Origin: Nostocaceae cyanobacterium
GTDB taxonomy: Bacteria; Cyanobacteriota; Cyanobacteriia; Cyanobacteriales; Nostocaceae
DNA: 36,951 bases
Assembly: GCA_030065825.1 (NCBI GenBank)
Contig: JASJCY010000043.1
Span: forward strand, 1-36,951
Direction: 5' to 3'
In this document: piece after piece, positions 8,601 through 16,286 of the stretch
How the letters are laid out: every line of letters begins with the position of its first letter
Position numbering within the stretch: position 1 is the stretch's first letter
Notes under the pieces: model-generated
Told to the model about the DNA's origin: nothing
The model's database searches: none
Seen by the model: only the letters and a program-made list of their open reading frames with translations
Program-made: the position numbers and the translations under genes

Positions 8601-9631
8601 GCATTCCCGAAGATAAAATTGACACCATATTCGAGCGCTTTCAACAGGCTGATTCCTCCGATTCCCGCAACCATGAAGGTACTGGTTTAGGCTTAGCAAT
8701 TTGTAAGAGCATCGTCCAACAACATAGGGGACATATCTGGGTAGAAAGCAAGTTGGGTGAAGGTAGTACTTTTTACTTCACATTACCCATGTTGCCATCT
8801 CCCCGGAGTTCCATTACCCCTGATGGCGAAGAATTGGATGACGAGATTTCCCCATCTGTCCATCTACCTTTAGTATTAGTTTGTGACGACGATGCCCAAG
8901 TTTGCCAAGAACTGGAAAATCTCCTAGAAAAACGCCGTTATCGCGTGGTTACTGCGGATTCTGGGGAAACAGCTATAGCAGTAGCTGCACAACAGCATCC
9001 AGATGTGATTTTACTGGATTTGTTGATGCCGGGGATGAACGGTTGGGAAGTGATGGCAGTTTTAAAAGAGCGGACAGATACTAGAGATATTCCCATTATT
9101 ATTTGTAGTATTTGCACACCCAGCGACAGCAGTAAACCCAGTACAGACTTCGTAGATTGGGTAAGCAAGCCACTAGAAGAAACCCTACTGTTTCAATCCC
9201 TGAGTCAAGTCTTAGCTCAATCTTCCCGACCCGTGCGAGTATTGGTAGTAGAAGACGACACCAATACAGCCGAAATTCTCACTACCCTCCTAAAAAGCCA
9301 TGATATCGAAACCAGCCTAGCTAGTACAGGTAGGGAAGCAATTCGTCTCAGCCAAGAAGTAAAACCCGACTTACTGATTCTCGATCTCAGTTTACCAGAA
9401 GGAGATGGTTTTGACGTAGTCGAATGGTTGCAACAACATAATAAACTAAATAATATTCCTTTAGTAGTTTATTCAGCAAAAGACCTCAACGAATCAGAAC
9501 GTCAGCGACTAAAGTTAGGACATACAGAATTTTTAACCAAAGGACGAGTAACAACCCAAGAATTTGAACAACGGGTAATGGGACTCATCCAGAGAATTAC
9601 CCAAACTTCCAGAACACAGAGGCAACAATGA
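5609..9631 (+). CDS. giant hybrid histidine kinase fused to an OmpR-type response regulator
   Basis: This 1340-residue protein is likely cytoplasmic, since no membrane segment is seen. In order it has: a receiver (1-120, Asp51), an OmpR-type winged-helix DNA-binding domain (about 128-228), a histidine phosphotransfer domain (about 265-350, EAHSLAGSLGTFG, His307), a degenerate receiver (about 375-490, Asp426), a receiver (about 497-615, Asp551), a coiled coil, and a PAS domain (about 700-815). A HisKA domain (SHELRTPL, His836) follows, then the ATPase domain with N-box LLSNAVKFS, DSGRGIP and GTGLGLA. Two more receivers complete it (Asp1137, Asp1259). Sensor, phosphorelay and DNA-binding output are thus in one chain. 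The signal probably enters through PAS or a partner. The stop overlaps the next gene by 4 bases (ATGA). The ribosome site lies in the right arm of a hairpin made with the IscB right end. Confidence 0.93.
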   Translation: MKILVVEDDVLVAQTLSAVLTNQNYAIEVASDGEVAWDLIQAFDYDLILLDVILPKLDGITLCRQIRSAGLRMPILLLTGCNSSHEKAIGLDAGADDYLVKPFDQEELVARIRALLRRGTLASQPILEWDNLRLDPISCEVTYGEQELSLTPKEYALLELFLRNSRRVFSCGMILEHLWSYEDTPGEEAVRTHIKGLRMKLKAVGASADLIETVYGIGYRLKPQENGENKKIIKGRKSKHRKASEELGIDKTTNSTSQQTLLAIAGVWNRYQDRVEKQITILEVAAKAVMRKALSPKLRQQAQQEAHSLAGSLGTFGFPIGSNLAKQIEQTLKNKQDFNKADATQLISLVNQLRQEIEQKQEETTSSTETEADEQPLLLVVDSDSNLAANILQESAHRGIKVAIATDIPTARNKLYREHPNVVLLDPSVSDSHEDSFDLLGELKNRKPPVPVIVFTQESDFSNRLEVARNGGHTFLQKPMAIPEVMDTVTQVLQHAPHAEAHILAVDDDPKIGAVLQALLQPWGIKVTSLTDPQRFWETLEVVDPDLLILDVEMPEVNGLEVCQVVRNDPRWSELPIVFLTVHKEADIIDQVFAAGADDFVSKPIIGPELVTRIVNRLERIKLRQHMAQTQENKIREITEKNSNHQQQQTLLTQETEQALRKAEELELIVAERTSELRKINEQLQSELNERQRAQEALRDSQARLAGIVEIADDAIISIDSDQRITLFNKGAEKIFGYQAQEVLGQPLDLLLPSRYINSHRHYVADFGNSAKVARPMGERREIFGLRKDGTEFPAEASISKLKLRDETVYTVYLQDISDRKYIERMKDEFISVTSHELRTPLTSIHGSLGMLASGMIPPDSEQGKRLLQIAVDSTERLVRLINDILDIERIESGKVKMEKQTCKVEELITEAVNVIQPLADKAGVILSIDSIPEKLWVDPDRIVQTLTNLLSNAVKFSHSAATVYLSAEVEEIDIPENSAVSPNRKQILFKVQDSGRGIPEDKIDTIFERFQQADSSDSRNHEGTGLGLAICKSIVQQHRGHIWVESKLGEGSTFYFTLPMLPSPRSSITPDGEELDDEISPSVHLPLVLVCDDDAQVCQELENLLEKRRYRVVTADSGETAIAVAAQQHPDVILLDLLMPGMNGWEVMAVLKERTDTRDIPIIICSICTPSDSSKPSTDFVDWVSKPLEETLLFQSLSQVLAQSSRPVRVLVVEDDTNTAEILTTLLKSHDIETSLASTGREAIRLSQEVKPDLLILDLSLPEGDGFDVVEWLQQHNKLNNIPLVVYSAKDLNESERQRLKLGHTEFLTKGRVTTQEFEQRVMGLIQRITQTSRTQRQQ

Positions 9632-10005
9632 CAACAAAGCGCATCCTCGTAGTTGATAACGAAGAATATATCCAAGAAGTTGCCAAGATTTGCCTAGAAA
9701 CAGTGGCAGGTTGGGAAGTGCTAACTGCTGGTTCAGGTAAAGAAGGTATCAATAAAGCCGAGGAATTTCAACCCGATGCCATTTTACTGGATGTAATGAT
9801 GCCTGATATGGATGGTCCAGCTACCTTTGAGAAACTACAGGCAAATCCCGCTACACAGAAAATTCCGGTAATTTTATTAACAGCCAAAATTCAAGCAAGC
9901 GATCGCCGTCGTTATGCCGAAATGGGATTAAAATCTGCGATCGCTAAACCCTTCAATCCCCTCGAATTAGCTGGTGAGGTTGCGAGTGTTCTTGGTTGGA
10001 ATTAG
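9628..10005 (+). CDS. single-domain CheY-like response regulator
   Basis: This 125-residue receiver has the acidic pocket near Asp10, phosphoacceptor Asp55 (ILLDVMMPD), a conserved LLTAK switch region and AIAKPFNP with the conserved lysine. There is no output domain. Its ATG overlaps the stop of the large hybrid kinase (ATGA), so the two are translationally coupled and it is probably a diffusible acceptor or phosphate sink for that kinase. It contains two HIP1-like GCGATCGC sites or near copies. Confidence 0.92.
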   Translation: MTTKRILVVDNEEYIQEVAKICLETVAGWEVLTAGSGKEGINKAEEFQPDAILLDVMMPDMDGPATFEKLQANPATQKIPVILLTAKIQASDRRRYAEMGLKSAIAKPFNPLELAGEVASVLGWN

Positions 10006-10009
10006 GAAT

Positions 10010-10068
10010 TTAGGGAATAGGGAATAGGGAACAAGGGAATAGGGAACAAGGGAATAGGGAACAGGGAA
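10010..10068. repeat. GGGAATAGGGAACA short tandem repeat
   Basis: Four to five degenerate copies of GGGAATA/GGGAACA units follow the response-regulator stop. Such A/G heptamer arrays are common between genes in filamentous cyanobacteria. No coding or promoter signal was recognised in it. Confidence 0.8.
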
Positions 10069-10180
10069 TCTGTCTACTGCCAACACCATTTTCATAAATA
10101 TTATTTTGACCCCTGATTACTAGATATGGGGCTAATTCAATATAGCCTTGCAGCATCTGTAGTCAATGAGGATGATCACA

Positions 10181-10699
10181 ATGAAAGGAAAAGCTATCTT
10201 GAGTTCTATCGTATTAGGACTGACTTTCCCTTTGAGTTCTTTTGCCAGTTCTCCTGTTCAAAATTCCCTCGCACATACAAATCCTGGACAGTTCGATAGT
10301 TCAGGAACTGTTGTAATCGCACAACGATATCTAACTTCTCAAGATGTATCTTTACGATTGAAAAACAATGAATTACGGATACTAAATCTTCTTCGTAAAG
10401 ATTCTGACAAAAATGACAGAGACGTACGATGGGATTATATCACTGTTGAGCAAATTAACAATCAACTGATTAAACTCAATGTTCACGGAAAAATAATGAA
10501 ACTTGGAAAGCCTCCTATTCGTGTTGGAATTTATATACAGCATAATAGTCAAGGCGTTTTCACGGTTCTTAATAAATATGATTACTGGACTGGAAAGCGA
10601 TGTCCCGCATGGTGCAAGAGACGGGTAAGAGAAGCATTACAAGAAGAAATTCCTAACAACTATAAGGATTACGAAGACGTGCTTAATACCATACTTTAG
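10181..10699 (+). CDS. secreted hypothetical protein
   Basis: The frame opens at ATG 10166, but the ATG at 10181 has GAGG nine bases upstream and begins directly with a classical signal peptide (MKGKAILSSIVLGLTFPLSSFAS, cleavage near SFAS-S), so I prefer it (172 residues). The mature part is charged and mostly soluble, with ITVEQINNQLIKLNVHGKIM and a C-terminal pair of cysteines in GKRCPAWCKRR, which could form a disulfide in the periplasm. I do not recognise a family. No operon partner is evident: a 160-base repeat-containing gap lies upstream and a MITE downstream. Confidence 0.65.
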   Translation: MKGKAILSSIVLGLTFPLSSFASSPVQNSLAHTNPGQFDSSGTVVIAQRYLTSQDVSLRLKNNELRILNLLRKDSDKNDRDVRWDYITVEQINNQLIKLNVHGKIMKLGKPPIRVGIYIQHNSQGVFTVLNKYDYWTGKRCPAWCKRRVREALQEEIPNNYKDYEDVLNTIL

Positions 10700-10724
10700 A
10701 GTGCATGTTTGACAAATTTTATTA

Positions 10725-10820
10725 TAGCAGTCCTAAATGATTGGTGAAATTTTTGAAATAGCTGCGTTGTCAAGTATGCAGAGAATAAAATCAAAATTTT
10801 CACATGATTTAGGATTCCTA
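10725..10820. mobile_element. 96-bp MITE, TAGCAGTCCTAAAT ends, TA duplication
   Basis: The left end TAGCAGTCCTAAATGATT and the complement of the right end TAGGAATCCTAAATCATG form about 30-bp imperfect inverted repeats. The element is bordered on each side by TA, the expected duplication of IS630/mariner-type elements. It is non-coding, lies after the secreted hypothetical gene, and is unrelated in sequence to the MITE in darG. Confidence 0.75.
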
Positions 10821-10931
10821 TAACAGTGAAGCTTTGACGATGTTACTTATAATAACTAAAACAAATTTGCATCCAATAGCTTCACTTATTTTTAGATTTG
10901 GGAATTAAACGGAGGATTAAATGATAAATAA

Positions 10932-11204
10932 TTATTTGCAACTCAAGTAGAATGTGTGCTTCTTAATGCTTGCTATTCTGAGAATAAAGCTACAGCAATT
11001 AGTCAGTAAATTGATTATGTGATTGGTATGAAACAAACCATAGGAGATAAAGCAGCAATTAATTTTGCTGTTGGTTTCTACGATGGGTTAGGTGCTAGTA
11101 AATCCTATGATTTTGCTTTTAATTTTGGCTGTGTAGCTATTCAGATATCAGGGACTTCAGAGGAATCTACTCCAATCATTAAAAAAAATGATGAACATAA
11201 ATGA
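10932..11204 (+). pseudogene. CHAT-domain fragment, 3' end only
   Basis: One frame reads LFATQVECVLLNACYSENKATAISQ, then a stop (TAA 11007-11009), then IDYVIGMKQTIGDKAAINF and AVGFYDGLGASKSYDFAF. This is the distal part of a caspase-like CHAT domain as found in cyanobacterial CHAT effectors, including the cysteine-bearing LNACYS strand. The first two-thirds of the domain are missing and the frame has at least one stop, so it is a relic. An intact sub-frame starts at ATG 11019 (61 residues) but is unlikely to be a working protein. Its end overlaps the start of the sigma-like gene at 11188, so it was probably the first gene of that operon. About 110 bases before it show nothing recognisable. 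Confidence 0.75.
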
Positions 11205-11919
11205 TGAACAATTACAACAACTTATTGACAAGATTTGTGGCAGTTTAGATCGAGAAAGTTCAGAGTGGCGAAAAGCAATTTCTCGACTAATATTTGAACT
11301 TCAGCAATTACCCGGACTGCTAAAATCTTCTCACCCCCTTTATCTTGAAGCTTTAGATAAAACTTGGGAATGGGTTAGTAACAATATCTGCAAATTTAAA
11401 CCAAAGCCATACATACCAGTTTCAAAAAGCTTGGTGACATGGATTAACGGACATTTAAGCTGGCGAATCAAAGATTTATATAGAAATCAACAACGCCAAT
11501 CTAATCACGAAGAAAGTGTATATGTTGTCATCAATCAGGATTCTGAAAATCCCCTAATGTTGATAGATCAACTTTCAGAAACTGGATTTAATCCTCCTAA
11601 ACTTACTGGACTTGATGCTTATCTTGAAGAACAAAGAAAAAAGAGTATTTTGACCATTTGGCAAAAATTTGAGCTTTATGTTCAAGAAGATCCCGAAAAG
11701 CTATTGTGCAAATGTCATCCTAAGAAATATCGTGATTGTAACTGTCAGTTACTCAGTAAAAAACGGCTTTTTACAGAACCACCAGAGAAATTTAGGCACA
11801 TCAGTAAGGAATTAGGTATTAATGAGCAGACTCTAATATCTCATTGGAAAAAAAAGTGTCTCCCACTCCTGCAAAAAATTTTGGAGGATTTAGGTTATTC
11901 AAAGAATGGAGAATTATGA
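11188..11919 (+). CDS. sigma-70-like regulatory protein of a CHAT/DUF1822 cassette
   Basis: This 243-residue protein has a region resembling sigma region 2 (about 55-110, KSLVTWINGHLSWRIKDLYR). A C-terminal helix-turn-helix-like stretch (FRHISKELGINEQTLISHWKKKCLPLLQ, about 205-232, two overlapping parts) resembles region 4. A cysteine/histidine cluster (CKCHPKKYRDCNCQ, about 170-183) could bind zinc. It probably acts as a DNA-binding or RNA polymerase-associated regulator, but true sigma activity is inference. It begins inside the end of the CHAT relic (ATG 11188, or 11191) and its stop overlaps the preferred DUF1822 start (ATGA at 11916). Genes of this type are known to lie next to DUF1822 and CHAT genes in cyanobacteria. 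Confidence 0.7.
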   Translation: MMNINDEQLQQLIDKICGSLDRESSEWRKAISRLIFELQQLPGLLKSSHPLYLEALDKTWEWVSNNICKFKPKPYIPVSKSLVTWINGHLSWRIKDLYRNQQRQSNHEESVYVVINQDSENPLMLIDQLSETGFNPPKLTGLDAYLEEQRKKSILTIWQKFELYVQEDPEKLLCKCHPKKYRDCNCQLLSKKRLFTEPPEKFRHISKELGINEQTLISHWKKKCLPLLQKILEDLGYSKNGEL

Positions 11920-12860
11920 ACAGTAAAGAAAAACAATTTTTACAGATTCCACTCGGTATCGAAGCTCATCGTTTTGCTGGTAAATTTGCAGCCGAACAAA
12001 TTAACACTGAAAAAAGTAAACAGGTTTATTTGAATACTTTGGCTGTTTATGCAGTTCACAGATATCTCAAAATTCTAGGAATTAAAACAGATTTAAGTCA
12101 AGGTGACTGTTGGAATCCTATTCTGAGAAATCGATGGAATGTTGCCGATTTGGTGATTCCTAATATTGGAAAACTAGAATGTTGCCCTGTTTTACCTGGA
12201 GAAACTACTATATCTGTACCTCCAGAAGCAACTGAAGAACGAATTGGTTATTTAGCAGTTCAATTTACTGAAGATTTAGATAAAGTTCAGCTTTTAGGGT
12301 TTACAAAAACCGCAATAACAGGAATTATTGAAATTAACCAATTGCGTTCACTTGATGAATTTATTGATGTAATTTCACCACAACCAGTAAATTTAGGAAA
12401 TTGGTTTGCAGCGATTTTTGATGAAGTTTGGCAGCCTATTGAAACACTATTCAATCCCCAACAATTAGCTTTTAATCGCAGAAAGTTGGCTTTTAAGGGC
12501 TTTAAACAGGATAATAGTGAAGAAACAATTAGCAGTCAAGAGATAATTGAACGAGTTAAAGAGATTAACCTAGGACTATTAGCAAATTCTCAGCAATTAA
12601 ATTTGGTAGTTAGCATCAGGAAAGAAGAAAACCAAGAATTAGGATGTCTTTTCCAAGTTTACCCAATGAATATGGAAGAGTATTTACCTGTTGGTTTAAA
12701 ACTAAAAGTAATCCTTGAATCAGATGAAGCAGAAAAGAAAGTAGAAGCAGAAGAAACTAAAAAATCTCTGAAAATACGATTAACTGAACTTCCGGGTAAA
12801 CTAATAACTGTGCAAATATATCTAGACAATGAATATGTAACTGAACAATTCATTTTTTAG
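11916..12860 (+). CDS. DUF1822 family protein
   Basis: The preferred start is ATG 11916. It overlaps the stop of the sigma-like gene (ATGA), has GGAG just upstream and gives a 314-residue protein beginning MNSKEKQFLQIPLGIEAHRF; an open frame extends further upstream to 11844. Features of the cyanobacterial DUF1822 family are visible: AVYAVHRYLKILGIKTDL, WNPILRNRWNVADLVIPNIG and IGYLAVQF...VQLLGF. The C-terminal third has a predicted beta-rich segment. No enzymatic motif is seen and the function is unknown. Its fixed place between a sigma-like gene and a CHAT-NACHT gene suggests it is an adaptor, sensor or regulator of the latter. Confidence 0.85.
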   Translation: MNSKEKQFLQIPLGIEAHRFAGKFAAEQINTEKSKQVYLNTLAVYAVHRYLKILGIKTDLSQGDCWNPILRNRWNVADLVIPNIGKLECCPVLPGETTISVPPEATEERIGYLAVQFTEDLDKVQLLGFTKTAITGIIEINQLRSLDEFIDVISPQPVNLGNWFAAIFDEVWQPIETLFNPQQLAFNRRKLAFKGFKQDNSEETISSQEIIERVKEINLGLLANSQQLNLVVSIRKEENQELGCLFQVYPMNMEEYLPVGLKLKVILESDEAEKKVEAEETKKSLKIRLTELPGKLITVQIYLDNEYVTEQFIF

Positions 12861-12880
12861 TTGATATTCAAGGAAAAATC

Positions 12881-15800
12881 ATGAAAAAACAAGTGATTTT
12901 AAGCCCGAATCATGGCAGTTTTCAACAAGGCTTTGGTCAAGTCAACATTAATATTTTCTGGATAAATGAGAATAATAAATTTAATTCTCATCAAGAAGTT
13001 TGTCATTTTCCTCAAGCTCCAGAACTGCCAAATTATTACGAAAATTGGCGACAAAAATATCAAGACTTAGATAAATATCAAAGAGGGATTCTAAATGAAG
13101 ATGACGAAACCGATAAATTCATCTCTGAAGCTGAACTTATGGCGGAATATATAAGAGATATATCTAAGTGCAACACAGCTTTTGAATATTTACAACAAAG
13201 CCTTAATTCTTGGCTGAATCCTGTCAAAAAGCAATTGGAAAAAGCACTTAATTTTAACCAGGAAGATGAAATTAATGTTGTTATCCATACAGATAATATT
13301 AGTTCTGAATCAACTAAAAAGATATTACCAAAACTACCTTGGCATTGGTGGGATTTTTTTCGTGAAAACTGCTTTGCTGATGTTGCTATATCATTCAGTA
13401 ATTCAGAACATTTTAATTCTATTTATTCTGAACAAATGTCAGCACTTCCAAGACCAAAAAGAATCAAAATTTTATGTGTTCTAGGAGATAGTACGAACAT
13501 TGATGTAGAAGCCGATAGACGATTACTCCGGGAAATATTAGGAGCATATTGTGTCTTTCTCAGACAACCTACACGCTCAGAATTCTTCGAGTTCATAGAA
13601 AAAGAACGCTGGGATATCCTCTTCTTTTCTGGACATAGTGAAACAGATAAAAAAGATGGTAACACTGGGTTACTGTATCTTAATCCAAAGGAAACACTAG
13701 ATATTCAAGAAATAAGAGAAACTATTCAAGCAGCCATCAACCAATATCAAGGAATAAAATTAGCCATTTTCAATTCCTGTGATGGTCTAGGATTAGCACG
13801 TCAACTAGCAGATTTAGACATTGCTCAAATTATTGTTTGGAGAGAACCTGTTCTCGATCAGATAGCACAAGAGTTTTTGAAATCTTTTCTTGAACTTTTC
13901 ACTCGAAATCTGTCTTTATATCGTTCTGTGCAAGAAGCTCGAATTCAAGTACAAAAATATATAGAGAATCCAAACAGAAATGAGCAAATACCAAAAATAA
14001 GTTGGTTACCAGTAATTCATCAAAATCTAGCCAAAGAAGAAATTACTTGGCACAAATTACGCGGATACATCGATGCCAAAATTATTGATATCAATAAACA
14101 AAATAATCCTCGCCAAAACTTGCTAAATAAAGTAGAAAAATACTGGATTGAAGGCATTCTTAAAAAAGCATTGCATCTAGAAAAAACAACAATTGAGCTA
14201 GGTTTAGAAGAACATTTCGATGCAGTTACAGCAAGTCAGAGAGAAAACCCTAATCAAGAAAAGCGAAACTTACCTGAAGGAACTAGAGCAATTGATATAT
14301 TTGGTGAAATCGAAAACAAAAGAACAATGCTGATTCTCGGTGAACCAGGTTCAGGTAAAACCACAGCACTTCTAGAAATTGCTCAAGAATTAATTAGGGA
14401 TGCAAAGCAAAATCAAGACTTAGCAATTCCTGTAGTTCTTAATCTTTCTAGTTGGGCTGGAGAGAGACAACCAAAACCTTTAACCGATTGGCTGGTTCAA
14501 GAACTGAATAGGATTTATCAGTTTTCTAAAGAACAGTGTAAAAGTTGGCTTATAAATCAGCAATTACTGCTCCTTTTAGATGGTTTAGATGAAGTTAGAG
14601 AAAGCCAAAGAGGAGCTTGCATTACAGCAATTAATCAGTTTCTTAGAGAAAATTACAAAACTGAAATGGTTGTTTGTAGTCGAATTCAAGATTACAACGA
14701 AATTTCAGAAAAACTTCAATTCCAAAGCGCAGTTTTCTATAAACAACTTACAGAAAAACAAATAAATCGCTATCTTAAAGATGCCGGGGAAGCATTATCA
14801 GCAGTTAAGGAATTGAAAGAAGAAGAAAAAGCAATACGAGAATTAATGAAAAGTCCTCTAACTCTAAACCTTATTACTGTTGCTTATAAAAATGAGTCAA
14901 AAGAGGAATTATTACACATGAATCCCTTGCCAGGAAATGTTAAACAAGTAGTAATTTTTGCCCTATCTCTCCTTATACAGAGAAGATTACACCTACTTGC
15001 ATCACGACTTCTACAAAACTACCTGTTAAAAGAACGTCGTCATCATTTACTTAATAACTATATTCAGCGCAGATTTGAAGAGGAGCAGGTATCTAATTTT
15101 GGGTCTATTACTTTAGAGTCTAGCAAACTCAAATATCCAGAAAAACAATCGCGTCATTGGCTAAATTGGTTGGCTCAGAAAATGACACAAAAATCTCAAG
15201 AAGTATTATTAATTGAGCAGATACAGCCTGATTGGTTACAAACAACTACTCAAGAAAGGGTATATTTGATTGGCTCTAGACTTATTCTTGGATTAATAGC
15301 TGGTCTGATTGGAGTCTTACACTTTGGTACGCAGGTTACCTCTGATTTAGGAACACAGGCATCCTTGCTGATTCCTGCGCTGATAGCAGGTTTAGTATCA
15401 TGTCTAAGTTCACTGATTCTATCTAATTTTATATCTAGAATAATACCCAGGTTTATCCCTTATCCTATATCTAGGTTTATTCCCGGAGTTATATCTGGAC
15501 TAATATATGTAATAATTGCTGTCCTAATGGTCTACCCACTGGTGAATGAAAAATTAGTTACTTTGCTATCTCCTTTAATGATTGATGGAGTTGTTCTGGG
15601 TATACTTTTAACTTTAATAAGCCAAGAAATAGGAATTATTGATACTCTTGACCGATCATCGAAAAAAGCCATACAATATTCCATAATTGGTCTGATTGGT
15701 GGAGTAGTTTATGTACTAACTCGCTGGTTTTTAACTGATGTGTATCAAACACATTCTGGCTTGACAGTTTTACGTGAATTTAAATACGCTCCCATCATTA

Positions 15801-16243
15801 TTGAGTTACTAATCTTTACAATAGTTCCTGGACTCATTGGTTTATTAGACAAAGCAGAAAACCTAGAGCAAACTATAATTCCTAACCAGGGTGTTTGGAG
15901 GTCAGCCAAAAATGCCTGTCTTTTCTTTGGAATCTTTTTTTCCGTAGGAATGATTTGCAGCATACCTTATTCAGAGAAACCTCACGAAGTAATCAGTATC
16001 GCATTAGCGGTTGGGTTACTTGCTGGATTAGCGGGTGGACGAGGACCAGTTTTTGCAGGGTTAGTTCTGATTCAACACTTCAGTTTGCGTGTAATTCTCT
16101 GGTTGCAAGGCTATACTCCTTGGAACTATGCTCGCTTCCTTGACTATGCTACAGAACGCATCTTTTTAAGAAAAGTTGGTGGTGGTTACATCTTCATCCA
16201 TCGAATGCTGAGGGAACATTTTGCTCAATTGAAGCTAGAGTAG
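12881..16243 (+). CDS. CHAT protease-NACHT NTPase-transmembrane protein
   Basis: This 1120-residue protein has four parts. Residues 1-190 are a conserved CHAT-associated region (PAPELP-like QAPELPNYY, LPWHWWDFF). The CHAT domain (about 195-385) has the dyad His252 (FFSGHS) and Cys300 (IFNSCDGLGLA) intact. A linker (LLNKVEKYWIEGILKKALH) leads to a NACHT NTPase (about 480-670) with Walker A GEPGSGKTT (487-495) and Walker B LLLLLDGLDE (562-571). The C-terminal region (about 785-1080) has many hydrophobic membrane segments and ends GGGYIFIHRMLREHFAQ, as in other cyanobacterial NACHT-membrane proteins. It is probably an NLR-like, membrane-anchored, caspase-like effector or signalling protease. The start has AAGGA six bases upstream, 20 bases after DUF1822. 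About 38 residues at 677-715 (NPLPGNVKQV...) seem extra compared with my memory of the family. Confidence 0.9.
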   Translation: MKKQVILSPNHGSFQQGFGQVNINIFWINENNKFNSHQEVCHFPQAPELPNYYENWRQKYQDLDKYQRGILNEDDETDKFISEAELMAEYIRDISKCNTAFEYLQQSLNSWLNPVKKQLEKALNFNQEDEINVVIHTDNISSESTKKILPKLPWHWWDFFRENCFADVAISFSNSEHFNSIYSEQMSALPRPKRIKILCVLGDSTNIDVEADRRLLREILGAYCVFLRQPTRSEFFEFIEKERWDILFFSGHSETDKKDGNTGLLYLNPKETLDIQEIRETIQAAINQYQGIKLAIFNSCDGLGLARQLADLDIAQIIVWREPVLDQIAQEFLKSFLELFTRNLSLYRSVQEARIQVQKYIENPNRNEQIPKISWLPVIHQNLAKEEITWHKLRGYIDAKIIDINKQNNPRQNLLNKVEKYWIEGILKKALHLEKTTIELGLEEHFDAVTASQRENPNQEKRNLPEGTRAIDIFGEIENKRTMLILGEPGSGKTTALLEIAQELIRDAKQNQDLAIPVVLNLSSWAGERQPKPLTDWLVQELNRIYQFSKEQCKSWLINQQLLLLLDGLDEVRESQRGACITAINQFLRENYKTEMVVCSRIQDYNEISEKLQFQSAVFYKQLTEKQINRYLKDAGEALSAVKELKEEEKAIRELMKSPLTLNLITVAYKNESKEELLHMNPLPGNVKQVVIFALSLLIQRRLHLLASRLLQNYLLKERRHHLLNNYIQRRFEEEQVSNFGSITLESSKLKYPEKQSRHWLNWLAQKMTQKSQEVLLIEQIQPDWLQTTTQERVYLIGSRLILGLIAGLIGVLHFGTQVTSDLGTQASLLIPALIAGLVSCLSSLILSNFISRIIPRFIPYPISRFIPGVISGLIYVIIAVLMVYPLVNEKLVTLLSPLMIDGVVLGILLTLISQEIGIIDTLDRSSKKAIQYSIIGLIGGVVYVLTRWFLTDVYQTHSGLTVLREFKYAPIIIELLIFTIVPGLIGLLDKAENLEQTIIPNQGVWRSAKNACLFFGIFFSVGMICSIPYSEKPHEVISIALAVGLLAGLAGGRGPVFAGLVLIQHFSLRVILWLQGYTPWNYARFLDYATERIFLRKVGGGYIFIHRMLREHFAQLKLE

Positions 16244-16270
16244 GTGCAGTGTTAAAACACTTGCAGCACT
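16244..16270. terminator. possible bidirectional terminator between converging genes
   Basis: GTGCAGTGTTAAAACACTTGCAGCAC is nearly self-complementary (AGTGTT/AACACT core with GTGC/GCAC outside). It fills the 43-base gap between the stops of the CHAT-NACHT gene and dnaX. There is no long T-run, so efficiency is uncertain. Confidence 0.5.
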
Positions 16271-16286
16271 AAAGCGCAACTACCAA

